NCBI GenBank assembly: GCA_021613535.1
Contig: CP075495.1
Location: forward strand, 8,928,001-8,992,000
DNA from: Adineta vaga
Lineage: Eukaryota; Rotifera
Length of the DNA stretch: 64,000 nucleotides
Direction: 5' to 3'
Position numbers and translations under genes: made by a program. This document shows, one piece after another, positions 35,701 to 47,336 of the stretch (its first letter is position 1; each line of letters begins with the position of its first letter). Under the pieces are notes generated by a model. The model did not search any database. It was given only the letters and a program-made list of their open reading frames with translations, and had not been told where the DNA came from.

Positions 35701-37525
35701 TAAAGAGAAAGAACGACGATGAGAGAGAAGAAAAAGAATTTTCATGAAGAACTATATCGTGTATACTCAACAACAAAAACAACAACGAGATGAATCGTAC
35801 GAGACAGGTTCATTTTTGAACATATTCTTCTAGGTAACAATGTCAGTTAGAATATATGATGAACTTGATGTGAAATTGATCATCGAACGATCAAGCAATG
35901 AAAAAATAAGAATAAGAATGAAAAAACATCTTCGACAGGTGAGAGAGTTACCATATCTCTAACGATGTGCTAAGATTTATTCTTCAATTTCTTTCTCCTT
36001 CTATCACACCTTCTTGATTATCATCGTTTCACTTCGTTGTTTTGTTTCTGTTGTTTGATAATCCAATAGAAATATAAATTTTAGACGTGATTATTCAAGG
36101 TATTCAAAGCTTCTTCCTCAATTTACATACAAATGTAGAAAACGGAAGTGCAACAACACATGCAGTTCGTCCCTTCCCTTTTTCTAAACTAGCTAGATAT
36201 ATAGACACATACACACGTCAGGGCGGGATTAGCGACGATGACTACTACCTTTATATTTGTTCAATTTGCACACGTACATTGAGAGAGAATGAGTGACCAG
36301 TAGAACGAATCATCTATACATTCTTGTTAGATATGACAAACATCGAAGGTATCACGCTCTATAACTATCAAGGAAATGTTTATAGAAAGGATTTATTCGT
36401 TTACATGTGAATCATCAGGGTCATTCGTTTCGTTTTCTGAATAACCTAAAAACGAATCTACTTTTATCATTGAAGATCGGCTTATAGAAAAGAAGTAAAA
36501 TATCTTACTTATCCGTTTTAACAGAATCGAAAGATAAAATAGCTCAAGAAGATAGAGAGAGAGAAGCTTATAGATAATATAAAACAAACAAATCTATCGT
36601 TATCACAGTTACTCGAAATGTTGAAGAAGTCGATATTTATTGCCACTTCCACATTTCATTTTATCAAGTATATAATAAATTAATTTTGTTAAACTTCAAG
36701 TATGATCACGTTCTATTCAATCAATACGATTACACTCCATAACACCTACTCATTATGATAGGTTTCTTTCCCAGAAGAAAGAAAACGAGAAATCTTCGAG
36801 GATTTATTCTATTTTATTCTTTCTTATTGTTGGAAGAAAAAGTAACGGAATTTGAACATTCCATTGATAAAGATAGATGTATGAGTGTGTGTGTCAAGAT
36901 ACATTATCGTTTGATTCGTTTATTGTTGTTAAAAAAAAGAATATGATTGGCCAATAGAAAATCAACATTACGATTGGTTGAAGGTCGTTAAGGGAAGCAG
37001 AAAAAAAAATTGCGAGAAGGCTTCTTCTCTCTTTCAAATTAATAATTGCAATATAGAACTTTTTTTTGCACTGTCGATCGAGAAGAAGTAAAAGTTTTTT
37101 TTTCTTCTCTTTTCTCTTCTCTCTCTCTCTTTTTTTTCTCTTTCTCTCTCGCTCTCCTTCTCGTTTGCGATAAAGAGATGTAAAATCTACAGAAGAAGAA
37201 GAAGAAGAAGAAGAAGAAGAAGGAGCCAATATTATTCTAGCAAGCAACAATCAGCAACGACGACGCGCGAAGCAAATATTGTTTCCATTTATTTGTAACG
37301 CACAAACATATCCACGCGCGTGTACATGCACGTATCGTACACATACAGAAAGATTTTTTCAAGAAGTTGAATAAAAAAAGTATGTGTGTCTATTCGATTA
37401 TAAGTACATATTAACAAAACTAATATAAATAACTTTTTTTTTATTGATAAATGAACATAGACAGTTGATTTAAATAAAAACAAAAATAAACATTCGATTT
37501 TTTTTTCAAATTTATTTACAGTTCC
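32728..37525. other. 4.8 kb gene-free region upstream of FoxA
   Basis: This is the largest gap in the window. No ORF has recognisable protein character; frames at 33901-34185 and 36087-36296 are open but unlike any family I know. It contains a (TA)n run (33711-33730), pyrimidine tracts (35295-35345, 37090-37160) and a GAA repeat (37191-37222). TTTATTTACAG ends at 37521, five bases before the FoxA ATG, so a 5'-UTR exon or leader is expected upstream. For a developmental transcription factor such a space often holds enhancers; this is an inference. Confidence 0.55.
37191..37222. repeat. (GAA)n microsatellite
   Basis: An uninterrupted run of about ten GAA/AAG units lies about 300 nt upstream of the FoxA start, next to a long pyrimidine tract on its left. 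Confidence 0.95.
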
Positions 37526-39084
37526 ATGTCATCCTCACCGAAAACATCAGGGAATTATCAAACCAATTATTCCTATCAACAATCACCTTATGGAAACAAT
37601 CCTACAGGACAATATTCTCTTGTTCCACCACCACCGCCATCGCATCATCATCAACAACTAGTCAATACTAATGGTCAAACATTATCACCAACATCTTTAT
37701 CTATGGTTTATAATAATGGTCAACAACAACCAACATCATCATCGTCACCTTCTTCTTATGGAACACCTCCATCATTAAATGTTCTTCATACACTTTCACC
37801 AACTCGTTATCAAAATCAACAAATTAATGATAAAATCAATAACAGTTCAACAACAGTTATTACCAATGGACAAGTACAGTCAATGCCAGTTAATAATGTA
37901 GCAAATAGCGCAGCAGCCTTAGCTGCTGCAACAGCATATCGAAGAAATTTCAATGCTTGTGCGAAACCACCATATAGGTATTTTGATTTATTGAAAATAT
38001 CTTTCTCATACTTATCTCATCAAATTCTTTTTTTTCTTTATTAAAAAAAAACAGTTATATATCATTGATTACAATGGCAATACAATTATCAGCAAATCGT
38101 ATGTGTACATTGTCAGAAATCTATCAATTTATAATGGATTCATTTCCATATTACCGTCAAAATCAACAACGATGGCAAAATTCTATTCGACATTCATTAA
38201 GTTTTAATGATTGTTTTGTTAAAGTACCACGAAGTCCTGATAGGTAAATTTAATATTTCTAAGGGAGAAGAAAAACAAGAAAGTTTTATCTATTTTGTAG
38301 ACCAGGAAAAGGTTCTTATTGGACGTTACATCAAGATGCAACAAATATGTTTGAAAATGGATGTTATCTTCGCCGACAAAAACGTTTTAAATGTAAGTCT
38401 CTAATCTTGTTATTTTAAAAAGATTTTTGATTTTATTCTGTGATTTAATAGCTTTTGTAGGTAATAAACGTGACATGGGATGTCGTATGCCACATGATCG
38501 AGATTCTAATAACAATAGTCGACGTAATGGAATAAATAATAGTCTGGACAAATCGACAACGTCAACCGGCAGTGGCCAACGAAGTCCACTTTCATCAGCA
38601 TCGGATAAATCTTGTGATGAACAACTATTAATGATGCAACAGCAACAACAACAACAACAACAACAGCAGCAGCAGCAACAACAACAAAGATCAATGTATA
38701 TGCAGCATCATCAACAACAAGCATTATCAGGTAGAATAAATTCTTTCTTTCTCCTCAAATAAATTTACTTTATTAGCATCAGAATCTCCAGATTCACGTA
38801 ATTTACAACATACATCATCAACATTAAATGCAGCTGTTGGTGTTAAACAACTTAAACAGGAACAGTGTGAATTTAATCAAATGTCATTTGACCCTCATAC
38901 ATTCCCTGGTTATTCACCATTTGCTATCAATACACTTATTATGCATCAAGGTTTTGGTGATAATCCAGCAGCATTAAATGCTTATTATGCATCACAACTA
39001 CCCCAAACCGCTTTTGTTCCATCATCATCAACTGATTATTATCACCATTCGGCAATGTATGCACCACAACCAACTGCATTATAG
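37526..39084 (+). CDS. FOXA: FoxA (fork head / HNF3) transcription factor
   Basis: Five exons (37526-37977, 38055-38243, 38301-38392, 38461-38730, 38777-39084) give 436 aa. The N-terminal third is Ser/Pro/Gln/Asn rich. The forkhead domain starts AKPPYS and reads [76 protein letters not shown] and [10 protein letters not shown], the FoxA type. A preceding [14 protein letters not shown] resembles FoxA YRRSYTHAKPPYS. A 17-Gln tract follows (38637-38687), then a C-terminal region with SESPDS and [10 protein letters not shown]. FoxA proteins are pioneer factors for endoderm, foregut and pharynx. The first intron splits the Ser codon of PPYS. Confidence 0.95.
38637..38687 (+). repeat. CAA/CAG polyglutamine tract in FoxA
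   Basis: Seventeen consecutive Gln codons, mostly CAA with some CAG, lie in exon 4 of FoxA. A second Gln/His-rich stretch follows. Length variation between alleles is likely. Confidence 0.95.
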
Positions 39085-40322
39085 AAAACAAAGAAGAAGA
39101 AAACTTTCTTTTAATTGTGTTTTGTTTCGTTTTTCTTTTCTCGTTATGTCTACCTGTAGATATTTGATACACATTCCATCTTTACACCTCCCTGCATTGT
39201 CGCTTGACTCCATTTCTTTTTTCTTGATCTATATCGCTTTTTTCTCTTGCTGCATACTTACCCTTTAAAATCATTTTTTCTTTTTCTCTTTTTCGTTCGT
39301 CCCTATTTCCCTAATTCACAACATATAATACAGAGAATTCTATTTTGTATTTTCTTCTTGATCTTTATATTGAAAAAAGAAATTATTGTCATGTTCTTTG
39401 TTTTCTCTTTTCTTTTCTGTTTCGTCTACATACCGATGGAATGTACAATCGCATGAGATATGAATTTTATTATATACTTAAATGTTTTGTTAAATAAATT
39501 ATTTGACAAATGATCTATATTCAAGTCGATAGAACTTATTTTTCAATGGTATGAGAGAGTCAATCAGATATTATTACATATGGTATATGTACATCAATCT
39601 TGTTGAATTATCATAAAAGATTTTCTTAACAATAAGTAAAAAACTTGCATTTTGAATATACTAAATGATGTTTTTTCTCTATATTCTCAAAGCAGAATAT
39701 CGTCACTAGCATATCTATTAAGTAAATACAACTGATCCGTAATGAATCTTGATTTATAATCAACAAAAGTCAGTATAGATTGGCTTACATATGAAGAATT
39801 ACTACGACTAACAAGATATAAATAAAATAGATCAAATGAACATCTTATAGTTAAAAAAGTGTCAATCAGATGAATATTACTATAGTTTCTCTTTTTGCTT
39901 AGTAAAAGTTAGTTTTTAAGTTTAACTTTCTTTGTATATTAGAATTCATAGGAAATCTTATGAACAATCAGTTATATTAACAAAAAAAGAATATATTACT
40001 AAATTCATACTTTGAGATAACCATCTGTGAAAGTACAAAATAGTTACAGTAATAAACAACAAACTTCATCTTACAAATAGCGTAACTGGTTGTTTTCACA
40101 TATGTATATATATATATATATCTAACAGAAGAAAAAGAGTATATTCACACAAAAATGAAAAATCAACAAACAAACAACTTCAATAATACGTGCACTTTTT
40201 CTTTTCACCTAATTTTCAAAAGATAGTTTAAATAACAAAACGAAAAAAAACAAACTAACTTTCTGCAATTAACGAAAACATGACAAATGAGAGGAAAAAG
40301 TAAAAATATCAAATAAAAAATA
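39085..40322. other. Convergent intergenic region FoxA-ADAD1
   Basis: These 1.24 kb hold no supported gene. The T-rich 3' flank of FoxA runs to about 39500 with open but low-complexity frames. A (TA)n run lies at 40101-40122. Nothing else was recognised. Confidence 0.6.
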
Positions 40323-43300
40323 TCACATTGCTATATTTCGTTGTATTGGTGGAATAGTTGATTGCCATCGGAATTGTTCGAGATGTCTTTTTTCATGAGA
40401 CCAATAACCAAATTTCTTTTGTTCAAGATAAGCCGTCATAGCACGTTTCTTTTGATTGTATTCTTTGGCTGTTTGTTTAAGATTATAATAACTTGAGTCA
40501 GATGTTATTGGTTGAAGTTTTAATCGTTGACATACAAGACGATATTCACTTAAAAGAACAACTTTTGATATTAAACTTGTACCTCTAGAAAAATACGAAA
40601 GCAATTCATATTTATGATTAATTTTAAATTTTATTTTGATTCCTACCCCGTTACAGGTCGACCAGTACGTGCATCAATAATTTCACCTTGAAAGGAAGTT
40701 GACCATGCATAACTATAATCACAGTCATACTCTTGCGGTTGAACAAGTGGATATTTAACACGACCTAACGTATATGTATATTGAAAATTCAGAAAGAAAA
40801 TTTTCATCTTACCAATCATAGGATGATGTACTCGTACGGGATCAGTTGCTTTTTCTAATCGACAACATACAGCTCGTGATGTATGTGATTGTTTAAAACC
40901 GCTGACTATTGAAATAAAAAGCATAACATTTCAATATAATGAAAGTTAAAGAATTTATACGAAATGTAATTGAAGCAAGTTTAATTGGCTCGATGAGATT
41001 CGAAAGAAGAGCACCTTGAACGCCAAGAACATTCCATTTGAGAATTTTATCACTACATGACATAATAGCAAAACGTTGAAGAGCTAAAAAGTGAAATAGA
41101 ATGAAATTCTTTTCCTTATTAGATTAATTGAACTTACGTTCAGCATCAATTGTTTCCATACCAACTGATAGTTTATATCTTAAATGACCATGTTCCGGAT
41201 GTTCATAAATTGGTGCATGACCAGCTGCTCGCATTTGTACAAGATCATAAGGAGCCATCGGTCCTAAATGAAAGATCATCCGTATACATGATATTATCTT
41301 GGAAAATCGAATTAGTACATACCATCACAATCAGCTGGTAGAAATTCTCGTCCATCACCAGCAGGTGCTCCAGAAATCAATAAATGAATGGATACATGAT
41401 TTTTTAATTGAGTTTTAGTTGAATCTCTTTCACTAGATTCTAAAATGGATCGAATGGCACTACCATTTGCATAATTAATTAATTCTCCATATAAATATCT
41501 ATAGTTAACAGTAAAGAATTCTTTCAAAAATGTGAAATTTTTCGAAATGAGCATTTAGTAATATTGATTAACTTCCGAAACTTACTGGAGAAATGCTCGT
41601 CTTGCAAGAGCTAAAGCATGACAATCAAGTAATGATTCACCCATTTCACTAACATTATCCGGTTCTGGACATCGACTACCAATACCAAATGCGACAACAC
41701 GACCAGCATCACGTTGTGCTAGATTATAGGATTAAAGTATTACTTCATCTGTTTAGGAAAACATTACACTTTTTCGTAAAACTTACTCTTTTTTACAACA
41801 AAAGCTGCATAAAACCGATTATGAATTGTATCAAACATGGATGAATGATCATTTGCTCGATTATGTTTAATAAAATCAGCTACTGTATTTGATATTTCTT
41901 CATATTCAGTCAATGCTACCATTGGTTTACTTGTAATAATCTAACAAACAAAAGAAAGACACACATTGAAATTTCTTTTATCTCATATTTACATGTGATG
42001 GTTGTTTTTTCATAAGTGCTTCTAATGCTCGTTGTGCAGCTCGTCGTCTTGCATCTATTGCTGTATAAGCATACACATCCGATATTTTCGTATCTTCATT
42101 ATCCAAAATTACCCATGAACGATATCTAAATAAATCCCAAAACTGAATCCTTGAAAGAAAGAAAACAACTCTATAGATTACAATTTTCTCTGATCAGGAT
42201 TCTTTGGATCAGGTTCACAAACATCAGTTTTAATATCAATTGGTAACATATTTGCCTTACAATATTCTTGTAAATTTGTAATTGGATTTTCAATTTGTGA
42301 TGTTAAACCTGTGTTGACACCAAAACTACTTATTGGTGTACTTGTTGAATATTGATTCATTGATGAAGGCGGTCGTCCAGATAAGACTGATTCTCGACCA
42401 CATTGTCATAGGTAATTCATTATTATTATTACTATTATTCACAAGTGGATATGGATTATTGAAAGTTGATGCTCGTGATAATGCACGATCAGTATTGGCT
42501 CGTTGTAAAGCATGTGCAACACCTTTGGATTTCAATAGTTCAAGATCACTAAATAGATAAAAGTGATGCTTTGTTCTTCTGAAAAATAAAATGATCTATT
42601 TACGTAGCTAAAGCATTTAGCTTTTGTGTCAATTCTTCAACATTAGCAGATGTATATAGATGTTCTGGATTATTAGATCCATTTTCAACAATTTTATGAC
42701 CGTGACGATCAATTTTTACATCAGACATTCCTTAAGAGATGAATTTCTTAAATATCAACGATGTTGGAAGATTAAAAAATATTTACCTGCAAATTTTGTA
42801 TCAAACGCTTCTTCATCAAGATCAAGTAGAGCAGCGAATGCTCGTCGTGCACCTGCAATTTTTGCTTCTTTTTTACTTCTTCCGGTACCCTATCAAACAA
42901 GAATTCTCTCAATAACATATAAATCAAATTGCTATTTGAAATACTTGAGGAAATTGTACATCATCGATAGTTGCATAATTTGCATAGCGATATCCTGAAC
43001 CTGTTTCTGTATATACAATCGTTTTCTTAGTCATAGAACAGTATTCATTGAGACATTGTACAGGATTCTTTTTTCCACGTAATAAATCTTCGATGATATC
43101 TTGTCCGATACGTTTTATTTGACCGCCGATACGAGAATTGGACCGTATTCTAATGGGAAAAATAGAAAGAGAGGTAATAGTAAAAAAAGTTCATAGTATA
43201 GAAGAAAATATTCTTACGAAGCTTGATCTTGGAATGATTCTGCATAGGAAGGTCCAGCTGGCAAGCGCTGCACGGCAAATGTGAAGCGATTGTCAACCAT
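40323..43300 (-). CDS. ADAD1: ADAD1-like (Tenr) protein: dsRNA-binding domain plus inactive adenosine deaminase domain
   Basis: ATG at 43300 ([19 protein letters not shown]) leads to a double-stranded RNA-binding domain ([37 protein letters not shown]). A linker and an adenosine-deaminase (editase) domain follow. The editase motifs are altered: [12 protein letters not shown] has Leu where ADARs have the proton-shuttling Glu of HAE. The PCG motif is APAGDGREF, losing one zinc Cys. The second Cys in [18 protein letters not shown] is kept. The end, [16 protein letters not shown], resembles the ADAD1 C-terminus. It is therefore probably non-catalytic. ADAD1 is a germ-cell RNA-binding protein in mammals. 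An apparent +1 frameshift lies at about 42329-42405, unless a 40-nt GT-AG intron (42393-42432) is used. The remaining exons look intact. Confidence 0.83.
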
Positions 43301-44415
43301 TGAAATAAAAAAGAAATCTAAAACTAAGCTAGACTTGTTTTTAATAATATGACATCAATAGAAAAATGTAAAAATATTGATCTTTGTTAGTGAATGTACA
43401 TGATCTTATATTTTAAATGATATCATGTCGATAGTTTTGAGTTTTCATTGATATTCTCGTTGATTATCGAAGGGAAAACACGTTAGATATTTATTTCAAT
43501 AGAATTGACTTTTTGCATTTGCTCGCTGATATTAGCATATTCCTATTAGAGCTTGTGCCAGGAGGCTTCAGTGTATTGCAGAATATGCTAATCATACATA
43601 ACATAGACAAGTTCAAAGAATAACTATTAAGCTGAACGTTTGTTGTAGATTTTCAGAAACATTCTTTTTAGTCATCATCAGTACCTGATACTCAACTATC
43701 AACTTACTATTGAATACATACACTTTCAGAAGAACAAACTTCAAAACAGGTCTGTCTTTTTTTTCTGTATATCTCTTGATCTCAAAATTTTGTTAGTTAT
43801 TTATGATTAGCATGCGATCTAATATACTGAGTTAGCGATTACTTTCGAAAATGAAAAACATTGAATTGACGTGCATTTGAATTCGTTAATATAAACTTAT
43901 TGGATTGAATAACAAATCCTTGAAAACAAGTGACATTCATTGTTTCAATAAGATTTTTAAAAAGCTGTTGTAAAGTGGTCTATATCAAACCTTTAAACTG
44001 TTCATATAAATGAAATGAAATTGGAAAAAAAACGAAGATTTTCTAACTATTATTCGTTCAAAATCGATAAGATTATTGGTTAGAAAATAAATCGTTTCTC
44101 TGCTCTCGAAATTATTACCCGTTCCACATCATTTCGTTGAAAACTATGGATCGATAGGTAATTAACGCCCTCTATCATCACACATTTATCAACAAGATGA
44201 ATAATTCATGTTCATTTTCCGAGAATACAGTTATACAAACATGAAAATTTCCTTTGTTTTTTCCAAATTTTTTATTTTTTCATATAAAAATAATCATGTC
44301 AGATAGAAACCAATAAGAAATTAAGTCCTACGCATCAAACCCACGTTAGTGTTAACAAATACATAAACTATCTAAATTTAATATAGTTAGCTACACAAGT
44401 AATCATTAAATTAAG
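43301..44415. other. Divergent intergenic region ADAD1-SURF4
   Basis: These 1.1 kb hold no ORF of note. A perfect 12-bp inverted repeat occurs at 43531-43592 (listed separately). Acceptor-like TTTTAG occurs about 18 nt upstream of the ADAD1-like start on the minus strand. Confidence 0.6.
43531..43592. repeat. Perfect 12-bp inverted repeat with 38-nt spacer
   Basis: The left arm ATTAGCATATTC (43531-43542) and right arm GAATATGCTAAT (43581-43592) are exact reverse complements. The spacer is clearly richer in G and C than the surroundings (it includes GTGCCAGGAGGC). It could be a hairpin RNA or a pair of inverted binding sites; the arms contain an octamer-like ATGCTAAT. Confidence 0.8.
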
Positions 44416-46002
44416 ATGAATTTGGTTACGCCAAGACAACGGCAGGAATGGTTAAGTCGTGCTGAAGATTACGCTGATATTGTAAAGAGAAAATTTCTTA
44501 AATTTATACAAAATATTTCTTCAATTGCTTTTGTTCTCTTTCTATAAATAGTTTCTTAATCGTACGAAATATATCTTACCACATGTAGCAAGATTTTGTT
44601 TAGTATCAACATTTATTGAAGATGGTATTCGAATGTGGATGCAATGGGGCGATCAACGAGATTATATTATGAAAAGTTGGAATGTGGGATGGTTCTTAGG
44701 AACATTGTTTGTCATTACAAATTTATTGGGTCAACTGATTCCATGTGGAATGATTTTAGCGAGAAGAAAAACTGATATTGCATGTGCAGTTCTAGTTTTT
44801 ATTATTGCTTTTCAAGTAAGTTTTCTTTATTAACTTTTCAATCAAACAGAAAATCCTATGAAATATTTGATGTGTCTATTACAAAAAATGAATTGAGTCG
44901 ATTTAGAGTAGAAGAATCTTTAGCTGTTATCTACTTGTCAACATTACCTTCATTTCTGATTACTATTGAAAGAATACTTAACAACGTCAATATTCTGACG
45001 GTGAGAGAAAAAAGGAAATTATATGTAATGGAAAAAATATTTCGCTTGAAAAGTTTCAATTATTCATAATAATAACGATATAAACAATTCGATTGCTAGG
45101 CACATCTTCGTTTATGTATGAGTTTTTATCGAGTTTTAACCTGAAAAACAGAGATCAATCATTCTTTGATTCTTTTTCATAAACAAAAGTACACTATGAG
45201 AGTTATTACTAAACAATCATTCCTTAGCTTAATTCATCTTTCTTTTTTTATAAGGAATGAGAATGCTTTCGATACAAAACATTTTCTTTGCTTGTATTTT
45301 TATAGTCAATTGCCTATCGAATTATAATGGAACCTCGCTTCTTATTTAGGTAATACATTTTATATTCTAATTCTTCTTTATTTTAGACACTTGCTTATCA
45401 AACTTTATGGAGCTTCCGTACTTTACTAAAGTGAGAATTATCATGTAGAGAAGAGATCATTAAAATTGCTGCTAAAACTAGTTCTAATTATTTTCGAAGA
45501 AAGAAAAAGATTTCCATCAATTTTATCTTTTCTTCTCTCTTTACTTAGATCATGTTCATTAGTTGGCGGTTTATTATTATTAATGGTCGAAAATCGTAAA
45601 GAAGCACGTACTTTATTTGCTGGCGTACCGACAATGCATAATAATGCTCCGAAGAATTACATGCAATTCGCTGGTCGAATCTTATTAGTAATTATGTTCT
45701 TAACCATAGTTCGTTATGAATTATCATTTACATCTGTAATTCAAAATTTAATTGGTGGAATATGTATGTTATTTGTTGCTGTCGGTTTTAAAACAAAATT
45801 ATCCGCTCTATTTATGGTAGTATATTTAACATTTGTGAATTTCTATTCAAATTCGTTTTGGCTCGTACCGAATCATCGTGCATTGCATGATTTTTTGAAA
45901 TATGATTTTTTTCAAACAATGTCCGTTATTGGTGGATTACTTTATGTTGTTGCACTTGGTCCAGGTGGTGTATCAGTCGATGCACGAAAGAAAGAATGGT
46001 AA
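44416..46002 (+). CDS. SURF4: SURF4 / Erv29 family ER cargo receptor
   Basis: Four exons (44416-44481, 44552-44815, 45387-45430, 45549-46002) give 275 aa; human SURF4 has 269. The start [20 protein letters not shown] is followed by [70 protein letters not shown] and [15 protein letters not shown]. Several transmembrane helices and the terminal dilysine-type KKEW retrieval signal match SURF4. It cycles between ER and Golgi, exporting soluble secretory cargo in COPII vesicles. The second intron is 571 nt, long for this region. It is first in a co-oriented run with PBDC1 and KICS2. Confidence 0.94.
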
Positions 46003-46373
46003 ATTCAAATACATAGATCAAAGAAATACATAACTTATCTACATTCTTATTCAAAATTTTATGTTATTCATTTTCAAATTAATAACAGTACATATAATTT
46101 TTTTCTAATTTTTGTTGTGCACTCATTTCTTTTGTGTGTATCGTCCATTTTGTTGTTGTTATTATTATTATTATTATTATTTTATCTTTTTATTCTGAAA
46201 TCAAGCTTATTTATAACCTATTTAAAAGTAAAAGAACAAAATAAATATCGTCTCTAGTGAATTTTGAAATCTTTTTCTTTTTCTTTCTGAATTATCAGAG
46301 AAGAACAAACAAAAAATCAAAATTGAAAATTGTACAAGTCTTTTGTTCTATTACTGTAGATATATTGTTATCA
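46003..46373 (+). promoter_or_regulatory. SURF4-PBDC1 intercistronic region
   Basis: This 371-nt gap includes a TTA/TTG microsatellite (46151-46180) and TTACTGTAG ending at 46359, 14 nt before the PBDC1 ATG. It is a candidate trans-splice acceptor. No gene is seen. Confidence 0.5.
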
Positions 46374-47235
46374 ATGGAGAACACATCGAATTTAAATGAT
46401 TTGGTATGATTATTAATTAATTTATAGAGAAAGAAAATTTGTCAGATCATACGACAGATTCTTTTATTCGAACTTTTTAATGTTGTTTTCATCACATTTT
46501 GAAGTCAATATCTTTTCTCGTTTACAAATTTGATTTGTATACATTATCTAGGATTTGGATAACAAACAAGGAGCAAGTGCACCACTTCCATCAGCATCTG
46601 CTGAAGATTATATCAATGATGTAAACTAGCAATTTGAATATGAACTTAATCATTCATTTCTTCTTTATTTAGCCTATACTTGAAGAACAATGGGCAATGA
46701 AAGCTTTTCAACATGCCGAAACCTATTTCAATGTATGAACTATGAAATCGATTGAATTACAATTCTTCTTTGTATTTAGTTACTTCGTTCACTTGATCCA
46801 ACAAGTTTACGATTAACTCCTCATGATGATCAAATCTATACTCGTTTTCGTCAAGTCTTTCCAGATTTAAAAATTGATCATCTCGACGAAGATCATATCA
46901 AATCAGTCGAAGGCAAACAAGTAAAATTTCAGAAAAGCTTTTATTTCATCAACTGATTGTTTTCTTCGATTTTTTAAGCAATGGAGATCATTCTGTGAAG
47001 AATTTCGAGAATTAATCGATGATTACAGTTATGGTACATTGGTTCGAACTGATGCTAAAGGAGAATATACCAGTGAAAATACAATTCTTGGTAAAAATTT
47101 TGCTGAACAAGTTTTGATTTGAAGAGAAAATTCTTGTTTTTAGTGGTGCGAATTCAATTCTATGCAATTGAAATTGCTCGAAATCGCGAAGGATCCAATG
47201 AATCAATTCGACGTGATTTTGGTTCAAAAAAATAG
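46374..47235 (+). CDS. PBDC1: PBDC1 family protein
   Basis: Six exons (46374-46403, 46552-46620, 46673-46732, 46780-46920, 46979-47090, 47144-47235) give 167 aa. The body matches PBDC1: WAMKAFQHAETYFN, DDQIYTRFRQVFPDLKID, WRSFCEEFRELIDDYSYGTL, and VRIQFYAIEIARNREGSNES. The long charged C-terminal tail of the human protein is absent. PBDC1 is a small conserved cytosolic protein, reported as a chaperone-associated factor; its exact role is uncertain. The TAG at 47233-47235 lies only 101 nt before the KICS2 ATG. Confidence 0.93.
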
Positions 47236-47336
47236 AGATAATTTGTTTTTTTTGTTTTTTCTTTCGAAATAAAACGAAACAATTATGGATAAGAAGAATA
47301 GATAATTATATGTTTAACTTTATGTTTCAGTTAAAT
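47236..47336 (+). promoter_or_regulatory. PBDC1-KICS2 101-nt intercistronic region
   Basis: The gap is too short for a usual independent promoter plus upstream 3' UTR. It ends with TTATGTTTCAG (to 47330), six bases before the KICS2 ATG, a good 3' splice-site sequence. It is the best single candidate for an operon junction with trans-splicing in the window. Confidence 0.6.
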
